Source: Elusimicrobia bacterium UBA5214
Lineage (GTDB): Bacteria; Elusimicrobiota; UBA5214
Reading direction: 5' to 3'
DNA length: 64,000 bases
Assembly: GCA_002412545.1 (NCBI GenBank)
Contig: DHVG01000002.1
Span: 222,702-286,701, forward strand
Below are positions 1 to 6,642 of this stretch, piece by piece. The position numbers were made by a program, and so were the translations under genes. The notes beneath the pieces are model-generated. The model was not told where the DNA came from, did no database searches, and worked only from the letters and a program-made list of their open reading frames with translations. The number at the start of each line of letters is the position of its first letter. Position 1 is the first letter of the stretch.

Positions 1-48
1 ACAAAAGTCATTGACTTCGCAAATTTTATTCCCTAAAGGAATTCTATA

Positions 49-285
49 ATGGAAGGGGTAACAGACTATTTTGCGAATGAAATTTTAAGAAAAAGGTCAT
101 ATCTAACCGTAGATATATGTAGAAGAGTAATCCAAAATCCGATAAAAAAGGAAATTCAATCGGATGGGCGCATTCGATTTTGGGGAAGAATAAAAGAATT
201 TGGAGACAAATATTTAAGAGTTGTTACCTTGGAAGACGGTTTTACGATTCATAATGCTTTTATAGATAGGAATTTTAAACCATAG
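49..285 (+). CDS. DUF4258-like small protein, possible toxin
   Basis: A 78-residue basic protein. The central segment (IRFWGRIKEF, then KYLRVVTLEDG and IHNAFIDR) resembles DUF4258, a small family related to RelE/BrnT-like toxin folds. AAGGA lies about eight bases before the ATG, so the start is well supported. It is followed after 14 bases by a DUF2283 gene, the usual partner of DUF4258. Known of the families: such pairs are listed as putative toxin-antitoxin modules, but activity is rarely shown. The family call is from memory of the motif and no catalytic residue can be pointed to. A lone regulatory protein is the alternative. Confidence 0.6.
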   Translation: MEGVTDYFANEILRKRSYLTVDICRRVIQNPIKKEIQSDGRIRFWGRIKEFGDKYLRVVTLEDGFTIHNAFIDRNFKP

Positions 286-299
286 GAGGTGGACGATTT

Positions 300-518
300 A
301 TGAAAATTAAGTATTACAAAGATACCGACTCTCTCTACATCGACTTAAGTGAGAAAAGTAGTAAAGAATCTTTAGAAATTGTTCCGGGCATTGTAATTGA
401 CTTTGACGAAAACAACCATATTGTAGGAATAGACATAGATAGAGCCAGTCAGATTTTAAGTCTTTCCCAAGTTGAAGTTTCTGATTTTCCATCAAAGAAA
501 TTGGTTCTATCAACATAG
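300..518 (+). CDS. DUF2283 domain protein, possible antitoxin
   Basis: A 72-residue protein starting MKIKYYKDTDSLYIDL, the typical DUF2283 opening, followed by IVIDFDENNHIVGIDI, also typical. AGGAGG lies nine bases before the ATG. It follows the DUF4258-like gene closely on the same strand and is probably co-transcribed and co-functional with it. DUF2283 proteins are acidic, as expected for an antitoxin that covers a basic partner. The function is inferred from pairing only. Confidence 0.65.
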   Translation: MKIKYYKDTDSLYIDLSEKSSKESLEIVPGIVIDFDENNHIVGIDIDRASQILSLSQVEVSDFPSKKLVLST

Positions 519-835
519 GGAAAAGTTCTCCAAGAGAATTAACCGCTGATGTTGGTCACCTCTTCCACCTCCTCGGTGGACTTCCGATGAGGAATGTCGG
601 TGACTCGCCGATGAATCGCGAAAGATGTTGGCGGTTTTTTATTGCCATCAGTCAGGGTAAGGTTCACCTTGTCTTCGACCCTGAGGTCTCAGACCGAAGG
701 GTTCACCCTGAAGGGAGAGTTTCCTTCAGGACTCTGAAGTCCTTCAGGACTGAAGAGCACCTTGAAAGGTTATTTGGTGAGAGAGTATTTGTCAGAGAGG
801 ATTTTGTTTAAGGATTGCGAAGCGATACCTTTGCG
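519..835. repeat. Gene-poor stretch of palindromic repeats and decayed coding sequence
   Basis: About 317 bases without a convincing gene. The stretch 631-810 is related to 1660-1755: both read GCGGTTTTTT, then a CATCAGTC-like stretch, GTTCACCTTGAAAGG and TTGTCAGAGAG. The first copy carries 93 extra bases between two CACCTTG repeats (665-671 and 758-764). That insert is itself full of small inverted repeats, such as the CTGAAGG and CCTTCAGG units. Upstream, 568-620 holds short hairpins (CCACC..GGTGG and TCGGTGACTCGCCGA). A 74-codon open frame across this stretch is low-complexity and probably not a gene. Confidence 0.5.
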
Positions 836-1462
836 TTATTTTCTTATGACATAGTTGTCTATGATGTCATCTAACCGAATATGTCTATCGCAAGACTTTA
901 TCAGGTCATCAGACCTACCATATTTAAAACTGGCTACCGCAACAATCTTTCCCAAAGATTTAATTTCTTCAACAACTTTTACATAATCTACATCTCCACT
1001 AATAAGAACAGCGATATCGTAAGCATTTTTATATGCTAGACTCAACATGTCAGAAGCCAAGTAGATATCAACTCCTTTTTGTTTATATCGGCCGGGGAGG
1101 TCAGGGTCTCTCTTCAATTTAACCAGTTTTACTTCTATGCCTCTATATCTTAAACTGTCATAAAAGTTCATTTGTTTATTATCTTTTCGGAATTGTTCTT
1201 CAGCTTTTATTTCCTCTTCTGTTTTTTGGGAAGGTTTTTTTAATGATATTTGCCAGAGTAATTTCTGAATTTTATTATATTTCTCTTGGTCAGAATAAAC
1301 GGGTGGAAGCGCATTATAATAATAAATCCGAATAAGTGTGTCATTCTTCAAAAGTTCTTTTTCTGCAAGTTCTTGATATTTTATATCTGGAGTAGGTCTC
1401 TCAAATCTATCCCGAAGAGCACTAAAAAAATATCCACCATCAATAAATATCATAGCTCGCAT
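836..1462 (-). CDS. NYN domain (PIN-like) protein, LabA/DUF88 family
   Basis: A 208-residue protein. The ATG at 1462 is chosen over a longer frame because GGAGG stands six to seven bases before it and the longer start would lie inside a terminator-like hairpin. MIFIDGGYFFSAL at the N-terminus, DIYLASDML in the middle and ISGDVDYVKVV near residue 165 supply the conserved aspartates of NYN domains, a PIN-like fold often acting as a metal-dependent RNase. The ASFKYGRSDDLIKSCDRHIRL ending fits LabA-type members. Transcription probably starts at the promoter near 1557-1585 and crosses a leader with two hairpins. The substrate is unknown. Confidence 0.8.
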   Translation of the reverse strand: MRAMIFIDGGYFFSALRDRFERPTPDIKYQELAEKELLKNDTLIRIYYYNALPPVYSDQEKYNKIQKLLWQISLKKPSQKTEEEIKAEEQFRKDNKQMNFYDSLRYRGIEVKLVKLKRDPDLPGRYKQKGVDIYLASDMLSLAYKNAYDIAVLISGDVDYVKVVEEIKSLGKIVAVASFKYGRSDDLIKSCDRHIRLDDIIDNYVIRK

Positions 1463-1548
1463 TGTTTTGCCTCCATAATAAAAAATGGGGAGAGTTTTAT
1501 CCCTCCCCACGCTTATATACTCACCTCTCGGTGAGGCAGTTATACTTT
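1463..1548 (-). promoter_or_regulatory. Leader of the NYN gene with hairpin and terminator-like stem
   Basis: On the minus strand the leader first forms CTCACC/GGTGAG (1520-1535, 4-base loop). It then forms TGGGGAG/CTCCCCA (1486-1509) followed by a T-run, which is the shape of an intrinsic terminator, just before the GGAGG of the NYN gene. A terminator between promoter and gene suggests attenuation. No known riboswitch is recognised. Confidence 0.55.
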
Positions 1549-1556
1549 ACGATACA

Positions 1557-1585
1557 ATTATGCCACATTATCAAAATCCTGTCAA
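1557..1585 (-). promoter_or_regulatory. Sigma70-type promoter of the NYN gene
   Basis: Minus strand: TTGACA at 1585-1580, a 17-base spacer, then CATAAT at 1562-1557. This is a near-consensus spacing and sequence, about 95 bases before the NYN start codon. Confidence 0.65.
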
Positions 1586-1837
1586 GTAATTCGTGAAAAA
1601 AAATTTTGGGAATGGTTCTTCGGTTTCACTCAGGATAGATGGTGATTCTAACCGAACCATTAGCGGTTTTTTTTTGCTATCAGTCCGAGTAAAGTTCACC
1701 TTGAAAGGTTATTTGGTGGGATGCTCCTTGTCAGAGAGAATTTTGCTGAAAAAGTAATTCAGAGGGAATCTTTCTATTTGTAACTAAAAAGAAAAAGTGA
1801 GGGCAACGGAACTAATATTTAGAGTTGACTAATGGAT
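1586..1837. repeat. Intergenic region with second copy of the 631-810 repeat
   Basis: No gene seen. 1660-1755 is the uninterrupted copy of the repeat described at 519-835. AACCG..CGGTT followed by nine T (about 1653-1677) looks like a terminator on the plus strand, but there is no plus-strand gene just upstream, so it may only be part of the repeat. Confidence 0.4.
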
Positions 1838-3406
1838 TTATTTAGAAAAAAATATACCGATTGCAAATGAGTATTTACTTCCACCAATAGTCTTGTAAGC
1901 ACTAACCGGCACCGAGTAATATACAGAATCGTATCTATTTTCGGCGTATCCATTCCTGCATAATTTTATCATTGTGGTATATCCATAGCCTAATTCAACT
2001 CTTAGTGAACGGTTTCTAGCGAGAGATAAATTATATGATAAAAAAATTTGGCCATAAAATGGATAATCGTAACCGACACCAGTATAGTCGTCGAACCCTC
2101 CAAAGGCTTCGAATTCATCAGTTGCTTGATTTTCAATAAATGGCTCATCCAAGTCAGTAGTATAATAGCCTTCTGATGTTATAATTTTTACTGCCTTAAA
2201 TCCAAGTGTTAATCCGCCACTTATAACCATATTTTTATTAAACCTTAATAAAGGAAACCCAACTCCGATGTCAGTCCCTATTATTTGAATTGCATCTTCT
2301 CCGAGAGGAGAGAAGGTTGGAATGCCGGTATATATCTTCTTCAAGTTGCTTTCTACTTCATCCTCAAGGTCAAGTATTGACCCTTTAGATGCAAAATAAA
2401 AAGAAAGCGTAAAGAATTCAGGTGGAGCCACGACAAATTTTACCCCCTTTTGTGCTGTTATAGTAAAACTATTTTCCTTATAATAATAAAGACCAATTCC
2501 TTCTTGCAATGAAATACCCGAATAATCATATTTTTTTTCTAATGATTGCCGTTGTCTTTTTTCTTCTTTTTCTAATCTCTTTTGTTCCTCCAATGAAATT
2601 TTGACAAGTTTTTTTTCTAATGATTGCCGTTGTCTTTTTTCTTCTTTTTCTAATCTCTTTTGTTCCTCTAATGAAATTTTGACAAGGTCTCCTATTCGGA
2701 ATTCTTCCTTTTTCTGCACAACTTTCGCTTTTGATGTCTCTTTGTCAATTACGGCGAGTTCTATAAGTCCTACTTTCTCTTCTTCACGGACTACTATTTT
2801 GCCTGATTCATCTTGTTTGCCCTTGGACCTAAATATATCAAATCTCATCTTTTCTTCTATACCATCTTCACTTCCTAAATCTATATAGATGCCTTTAGAG
2901 GAAATTTCCATTATTTTGCCGGTTAACGGGATTTTATTAGCGACTTTTTTTGCCAACTCAGCCACTAATGAAAATAATTCTTGTTCCACTTGGCAGTCTC
3001 TTGAAACATCAACAGAAAAATCTGCTATTCCAGATTCCACATCTATAAAGCGAACATCAATAGTATATATTCGACCAAGTCTACTTAACGAACCAACAAT
3101 TATTTTATTAGCATTAAGGAATCTCCCTAATCTAATGATACATTCGGTATCAGTGCAACCGGTAATTGAAAGTTTCTGTTGTTCTAATATTTCTTCCATT
3201 CTCTTTCGTTCTATTACATTAAACCTTTTTGTTTCAATTAGTTTAGTTCGGAGTTTTTCGGAAATGGTCAGTGCTGTTGTACCACTGACTCCGTGAGCAT
3301 CGAGGTCAGATACCACTACAGCTGGTTTTGTGGCAGAAAAGGAAAATGTAGAGGAGAAAATGAAGATTAATATGTTAAAAATTAGGGAAACAATTGTTTT
3401 TTTCAT
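1838..3406 (-). CDS. CsgG/TolB-like secreted protein with C-terminal barrel-like region
   Basis: About 522 residues if it starts at MKKTIVSLIFN (3406). This gives a signal peptide ending near FSFSA, whereas an earlier ATG at 3451 would bury it. Residues about 25-150 (VVVSDLDAHGVSG, FNVIERKRMEEIL, ANKIIVGSLSRLG) are typical of CsgG/FlgT-like domains, which assemble at the outer membrane. Residues about 225-290 are a charged coiled coil with two near-identical 26-residue units (78-bp DNA repeat, 2531-2686). The last 220 residues alternate aromatic and polar strands and look like a small beta-barrel. It lies 12 bases after the PDZ lipoprotein gene and is probably co-transcribed. No SD is seen at the chosen start. 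Its exact role is unknown. Confidence 0.65.
   Translation of the reverse strand: MKKTIVSLIFNILIFIFSSTFSFSATKPAVVVSDLDAHGVSGTTALTISEKLRTKLIETKRFNVIERKRMEEILEQQKLSITGCTDTECIIRLGRFLNANKIIVGSLSRLGRIYTIDVRFIDVESGIADFSVDVSRDCQVEQELFSLVAELAKKVANKIPLTGKIMEISSKGIYIDLGSEDGIEEKMRFDIFRSKGKQDESGKIVVREEEKVGLIELAVIDKETSKAKVVQKKEEFRIGDLVKISLEEQKRLEKEEKRQRQSLEKKLVKISLEEQKRLEKEEKRQRQSLEKKYDYSGISLQEGIGLYYYKENSFTITAQKGVKFVVAPPEFFTLSFYFASKGSILDLEDEVESNLKKIYTGIPTFSPLGEDAIQIIGTDIGVGFPLLRFNKNMVISGGLTLGFKAVKIITSEGYYTTDLDEPFIENQATDEFEAFGGFDDYTGVGYDYPFYGQIFLSYNLSLARNRSLRVELGYGYTTMIKLCRNGYAENRYDSVYYSVPVSAYKTIGGSKYSFAIGIFFSK
2531..2686 (-). repeat. 78-bp in-frame tandem duplication
   Basis: Two consecutive 78-bp units that differ visibly at only one base encode two copies of a 26-residue Lys/Glu-rich coiled-coil segment (ISLEEQKRLEKEEKRQRQSL). 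The near identity indicates a recent duplication or ongoing copy-number change. Confidence 0.85.
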
Positions 3407-3428
3407 CTGTTCATAGATAGCCCCTGGA

Positions 3429-3450
3429 AATAAAAAAGGGGCACATATCA
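3429..3450 (-). repeat. 22-bp repeat, downstream copy
   Basis: Identical over 22 bases to 4394-4415. It stands at the same place relative to the next signal-peptide gene (just before the CsgG-like start). On the minus strand it contributes GATA and GCCCC, which can pair with GGGGC-TATC a few bases later. Confidence 0.8.
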
Positions 3451-3463
3451 TCTCGTTTTTTTT

Positions 3464-4375
3464 CTATTGTGGGGGTTTCCAATTCATGAACACTTTTTGC
3501 CGTTCTTCTCTTATCATTTCTATGTTCAGTATTTTATCATCCCTTTGAATTTCTAAAGTTATTTTTTCACCCGGGTGTCCCCAAAGAAGAGTATGACTTT
3601 CAAGTTTAGAAATATTCTTTGGTATGCTTTTCCCATCGATTTTAAAAATCTTATCTCCTACCCTGAGACCTGCTCTTTCAGCGGGCGAATAACTAACAAC
3701 TTCTTTTACTATGTTGTAATTTCCTTCTGGCACAATTTCTATTCTGAAACCACAGGCTCCGGGTGAAACGACCCATTCTTCCACAAGTTTATTGCAGATG
3801 GTTTTGGTCAAACCATCAATAAACAAATTTGGATCGGGGTCTTTGATACATAATTGTCCTAACCATATATTTTTGAAATCCTTACCAGCAATAGTAAATA
3901 GATTAACGTCAAAATATAATGTTAGGTTTGTTTTGACTGACCCGGGAGAAACTTGAACTTGATGGCGTGGGGAGAAATAGAGATTACCTATTCCCGGCAC
4001 CCAAGTTGGTGGGTTTTCGGTTACCTTTACTTGAGGTGATGTATATGATTCTGATTTGGAATATGTCCTAAAGTTTACAACAAGAATAGCGTCAATATTA
4101 TTTTCATTTAGGACAAGGAATATTTCTTCAAGTGCAGGGGTGCGTGTTGGTGGGAAAAGTGTGGTTGCTGTAACAGCGGTAATATCAAGTTGACGAAATT
4201 TATTGACGAAATTCAATTCAGTATCTTGCTTCACTTTTAAGTCTGCGAAGTCACAGCTGATAAGTAATTTAGAAGGTATAAACGAGCGAAAGTCGGGGTC
4301 CTTAAAAGAATTAATTGTAATTTCTTGGCAGCCAATGAGAAACAGGGATAAGACAGAAAGAAGAAGTTTTTTCAT
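3464..4375 (-). CDS. PDZ-domain lipoprotein
   Basis: A 303-residue protein. The start at 4375 is preferred because AAGGAG precedes it and it gives the signal MKKLLLSVLSLFLIGC, a lipobox ending in the lipidated Cys. Residues about 20-200 have no family I recognise. Residues about 205-290 form a PDZ domain (YSPAERAGLRVGDKIFKIDG, then GHPGEKITLEI), a peptide-binding module also found in periplasmic proteases, but no protease domain is present. It is the first gene of a two-gene unit with the CsgG-like protein, under a long structured leader. A role in envelope assembly or sensing is inferred. Confidence 0.7.
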   Translation of the reverse strand: MKKLLLSVLSLFLIGCQEITINSFKDPDFRSFIPSKLLISCDFADLKVKQDTELNFVNKFRQLDITAVTATTLFPPTRTPALEEIFLVLNENNIDAILVVNFRTYSKSESYTSPQVKVTENPPTWVPGIGNLYFSPRHQVQVSPGSVKTNLTLYFDVNLFTIAGKDFKNIWLGQLCIKDPDPNLFIDGLTKTICNKLVEEWVVSPGACGFRIEIVPEGNYNIVKEVVSYSPAERAGLRVGDKIFKIDGKSIPKNISKLESHTLLWGHPGEKITLEIQRDDKILNIEMIREERQKVFMNWKPPQ

Positions 4376-4581
4376 TTCGGACTCCTTACTCCGAATAAAA
4401 AAGGGGCACATATCAGTATCGGCGACCTAGTGGGAAGACCGATAATGACTGCCACCCCTTCCGCCTTACGGCGGAATGTGACAGCCTTCTCCCTACCACT
4501 AGGTCAGAGGATAAAATCCTCTTTAAGGAAAGGCTGAAAAAACAAAATAGCCTTCCAAAGAACTATTTTGCGAAAATTAAC
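4376..4581 (-). ncRNA. Structured 5' leader RNA, possible riboswitch or attenuator of unknown class
   Basis: From the promoter at 4588-4616 the minus-strand transcript would carry about 205 bases before the lipoprotein ATG. Seen stems, in transcript order: GGAAGGCT/AGCCTTTCC; AGAGGAT/ATCCTCT (7 bp, 3-base loop); GACCTAGTGG/CCACTAGGTC (10 bp perfect, 4505-4496 with 4433-4424). The last encloses CTGTCAC/GTGGCAG and TTCCGCC/GGCGGAA with a GTAA (GNRA) tetraloop. TATCGG/CCGATA (4444-4439 with 4422-4417) has a loop that contains one arm of the 10-bp stem, so a pseudoknot is possible. Last, TTCGGA/TCCGAA presents AAGGAG in its loop before the ATG. It matches no riboswitch consensus I know. Confidence 0.6.
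4394..4415 (-). repeat. 22-bp repeat, upstream copy
   Basis: Identical over 22 bases to 3429-3450. On the transcript strand it reads TGATATGTGCCCC followed by six T, between the structured leader and the SD of the lipoprotein gene. Confidence 0.8.
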
Positions 4582-4587
4582 ATTTTT

Positions 4588-4616
4588 ATATTATTAAATT
4601 TTTTGGAATTTGTCAA
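4588..4616 (-). promoter_or_regulatory. Sigma70-type promoter of the lipoprotein leader
   Basis: Minus strand: TTGACA at 4616-4611, a 17-base spacer, TAATAT at 4593-4588. It is divergent from the tRNA promoter at 4630-4658 and drives the structured leader. Confidence 0.6.
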
Positions 4617-4629
4617 AAAATTTTTTATT

Positions 4630-4658
4630 TTGCAAAAGAAAATTTTTTTTGGTATAAT
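4630..4658 (+). promoter_or_regulatory. Sigma70-type promoter of the tRNA cluster
   Basis: TTGCAA at 4630-4635, a 17-base spacer, TATAAT at 4653-4658. The first tRNA-like sequence begins about 12 bases later, as usual for stable RNA operons. Confidence 0.65.
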
Positions 4659-4669
4659 ACTTGTGAAGT

Positions 4670-4716
4670 TGGGGAGTCGCCAAGCGGTAAGGCATCCCGC
4701 CTCAAGCGGGACATTC
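4670..4716 (+). pseudogene. 5' part of a broken tRNA-like gene
   Basis: Acceptor strand TGGGGAG, a D-arm (GCC..GGC with AAGCGGTAA) and an anticodon stem TCCCG/CGGGA with loop CCTCAAG. After ATTC at 4716 the T-arm and 3' acceptor are lost. Bases 4680-4716 are repeated exactly at 5084-5120, where an intact 3' half follows. Joining 4670-4716 to 5121-5145 gives a full cloverleaf with one mismatch at pair 6-67. The loop lacks the usual U33 and would place UCA as anticodon, so identity cannot be assigned. Confidence 0.55.
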
Positions 4717-4753
4717 AGAGGTCCGAAATAACTTTTTAACAATTCCAAACTAT

Positions 4754-4825
4754 TGGGGTGTAGCCAAGCGGTAAGGCACGGGACTTTGGATCCCGCATTC
4801 GGAGGTTCGAATCCTCCCGCCCCAG
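4754..4825 (+). tRNA. tRNA-Gln (UUG)
   Basis: A 72-base cloverleaf: acceptor TGGGGTG/CGCCCCA, D-stem GCC/GGC, anticodon stem CGGGA/TCCCG with loop CTTTGGA (anticodon TTG), T-arm GGAGG/CCTCC with TTCGAAT, discriminator G. CCA is not encoded. It lies in the tRNA transcript from the 4653 promoter. Confidence 0.93.
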
Positions 4826-4837
4826 ATAACGCAGGAT

Positions 4838-5083
4838 ATGTTTTGGGTTTATGTGCTTCAAAGCTTAATAGATAATGGCTATTATATAGGACATACCCAT
4901 GACTTTGAACAACGCATTCTAAGACATAATAGCGGAAGAGTGAAATCAACAAAAGCTCGTAAACCTTTGGTATTGGTTTTCAACGAGGGATGTAAAACAA
5001 AATCTGAAGCAGTGCGGAGGGAGAGATATCTAAAAAGTTTGAAAGGTAGCATAACTTTCAAACGGATTATTAGGAAAGCCTAA
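4838..5083 (+). CDS. Stand-alone GIY-YIG nuclease domain protein (UPF0213-like)
   Basis: An 81-residue protein consisting of just a GIY-YIG domain: WVYVLQS, then NGYYIGHTHDFEQRILRHNSG with the GHT-R catalytic region, and SEAVRRERYLKSLKG with the conserved Glu. GIY-YIG proteins cut DNA with a single metal; small stand-alone members are of unclear function and are often found next to tRNA genes. It starts 13 bases after tRNA-Gln, and its stop codon abuts the repeated tRNA segment at 5084. The gene thus sits inside a disrupted tRNA-like gene, which suggests the tRNA-GIY-YIG block moved as a unit. Confidence 0.85.
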   Translation: MFWVYVLQSLIDNGYYIGHTHDFEQRILRHNSGRVKSTKARKPLVLVFNEGCKTKSEAVRRERYLKSLKGSITFKRIIRKA

Positions 5084-5145
5084 CCAAGCGGTAAGGCATC
5101 CCGCCTCAAGCGGGACATTCGAAGGTTCGAATCTTCCCGCCCCAG
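5084..5145 (+). pseudogene. 3' part of the broken tRNA-like gene
   Basis: Begins with the exact 37-bp repeat of 4680-4716 (D-loop through variable loop) and continues with an intact T-arm (GAAGG/CTTCC, TTCGAAT) and acceptor 3' strand CGCCCCA plus G. The 5' acceptor strand is replaced by the end of the GIY-YIG gene, so it cannot fold as a normal tRNA. Confidence 0.55.
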
Positions 5146-5160
5146 AAATGAGTCAAACGA

Positions 5161-6642
5161 ATGAAAAATCTAACGGTAGTAATTCTTGCGGCCGGTGAAG
5201 GGACAAGGATGAAATCGTCCCTTCCTAAAGTTTTGCATCCACTTTGCGGTAAACCTTTAATTTCCTGGGTATATGAAACGGTAGAAAAACTTCATCCGGG
5301 GAAAATATATCTGGTAGTGAATAGGAACAACCAAAAAGGAATTAGTGCTGTTCTACCTTCAGGAAATAAAAGAATTGTCTATATCTACCAGAATGAACCT
5401 TTAGGTAGCGGTGATGCAGTAAAAAGATGTCTACCTTACCTCGTAAATCCCGAAGTTTCGGGACACGAGGCTTTACGCCTCAATAGTCAAGGAGATACAC
5501 TTATTCTTTGTGCCGATACGCCTTTAATTACTACGACAACTTTAAATAATCTTATCAGCCAGCATAGACAGAAAAAAAATGAACTAACTATTTTAACCGT
5601 AAAAATGGATAACCCTTATGGTTACGGACGGATTTGTCGTTCTCTAAATGGTAAAATCACAAAAATTGTTGAAGAGAATGATGCCAATATTAAGGAGAAA
5701 AAAATAAAAGAAATCAACAGTGGTGTCTATTGTGTGAAAACAAAACCCCTTTGTCAGATAATCAAAAGATTACCTTTAAATCAAAAAAAGAAAGAATATT
5801 ATCTAACTGACATGGTAAGTTTCTTTTCCGAAGAAAATAAGAAAACTGAATCTTTAATGCTTAATTGTCCTGAAGAAGTAATTGGAATCAATACAAGAAA
5901 AGAATTAGCCGAGTCAGAAAAAATAATGCGCCGGGAGATATTAGACAAATTAATGCTTAACGGAGTGACAATAATTGACCCGGAATCAACATATATTGAT
6001 GCAGATGTAGTAATTGGTAAGGATACGGTCATTTTACCAGGAACAATGATTAGAGGTGAAACTGAAATTGGTGAAAATTGTCGTCTCGGTCCACAGAGTT
6101 ATATTGAAAATTGTGTTATTGGTAATGAGGTAGAAATTCGTGCTTCATTTCTTTATGGAGATAAAATTGCTTCCGGTGCAAAGATTGGTCCTTTTGCTCA
6201 TCTTCGTGCTGGGGCAAATATTGGCGAAAAAGCAAGAATAGGTAACTTTACGGAAGTGAAAAAGTCAAAAATTGGTCCGGGAACTAAAGTTTCCCATCTT
6301 TCCTATATTGGTGATGCTAAACTTGGGAAAGGGATAAATATTGGTGCCGGTGTAATTACTTGTAATTACGATGGAATTAGCAAACATCAAACAACTATTG
6401 AAGATGAAGTTTTTATTGGGAGTAACGTTAACCTTATTGCTCCAATTAGAATAGGTAAGAAAGCAGTTATTGGTGCAGGGTCAACAATCAGTAATAATGT
6501 GCCATCCAAAAGTTTAGCAATTGCTCGTAGCCGTGAGACAATTAAACGGAATTATATCTTAAAGGAGCACTTAGCTTCAAAAAAGGAGTCAAAGAATGAA
6601 AAAAGTCGCTTACGCTCCAGAGCTTCAGCGACGGAGCGATGA
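5161..6642 (+). CDS. glmU: Bifunctional GlmU: UDP-GlcNAc pyrophosphorylase / GlcN-1-P acetyltransferase
   Basis: A 493-residue cytoplasmic enzyme making UDP-GlcNAc for peptidoglycan and LPS. The N-terminal nucleotidyltransferase has LAAGEGTRMKSSLPKVLHPL; the C-terminal part from about residue 255 is a left-handed beta-helix of hexapeptide repeats (IGENCRLGPQ, IGAGVITCNYDGISKHQTTI) holding the acetyltransferase site. Between LPYL and GDTLIL (about residue 94) it carries about 14 extra residues, encoded by a palindromic element (5440-5481) that keeps the frame. The last 15 codons overlap prs by 47 bases and are Arg/Ser-rich. glmU-prs-rplY-pth is a common bacterial gene neighbourhood. Confidence 0.95.
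   Translation: MKNLTVVILAAGEGTRMKSSLPKVLHPLCGKPLISWVYETVEKLHPGKIYLVVNRNNQKGISAVLPSGNKRIVYIYQNEPLGSGDAVKRCLPYLVNPEVSGHEALRLNSQGDTLILCADTPLITTTTLNNLISQHRQKKNELTILTVKMDNPYGYGRICRSLNGKITKIVEENDANIKEKKIKEINSGVYCVKTKPLCQIIKRLPLNQKKKEYYLTDMVSFFSEENKKTESLMLNCPEEVIGINTRKELAESEKIMRREILDKLMLNGVTIIDPESTYIDADVVIGKDTVILPGTMIRGETEIGENCRLGPQSYIENCVIGNEVEIRASFLYGDKIASGAKIGPFAHLRAGANIGEKARIGNFTEVKKSKIGPGTKVSHLSYIGDAKLGKGINIGAGVITCNYDGISKHQTTIEDEVFIGSNVNLIAPIRIGKKAVIGAGSTISNNVPSKSLAIARSRETIKRNYILKEHLASKKESKNEKSRLRSRASATER
5440..5481 (+). repeat. In-frame palindromic element in glmU
   Basis: A 42-bp (14-codon) insert with the layout CTCGTAAATCCCG, 5 bases, CGGGACACGAG, then GAGGC/GCCTC hairpin. It shares CTCGTAAAYCCCG, CGGGRCACGAG and CTTTWCGYCT with 46149-46195 in nuoN, so both belong to one family. 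The E. coli GlmU sequence, from memory, has no residues at this point. Confidence 0.7.

Noticed and set aside
587..811. 74-codon frame on the plus strand
   Set aside because: It runs through palindromic repeats, has a biased composition and matches a broken copy at 1660-1755; kept as repeat only.
1653..1677. Intrinsic terminator on the plus strand
   Set aside because: There is no plus-strand gene upstream that would need it, and the same sequence recurs in the 631 copy, so it is better explained as part of the repeat.
4670..4716. Selenocysteine or opal-suppressor tRNA, since the loop could place UCA as anticodon
   Set aside because: The acceptor and variable arms have ordinary length, U33 is missing and no copy is intact; a selC gene would be longer with a large variable arm.
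4563..4952. 129-codon frame on the minus strand across the tRNA cluster
   Set aside because: It is the antisense of tRNA-Gln and the tRNA-like half (the GFEPP-type translation is typical of tRNA complements) and overlaps the GIY-YIG gene.
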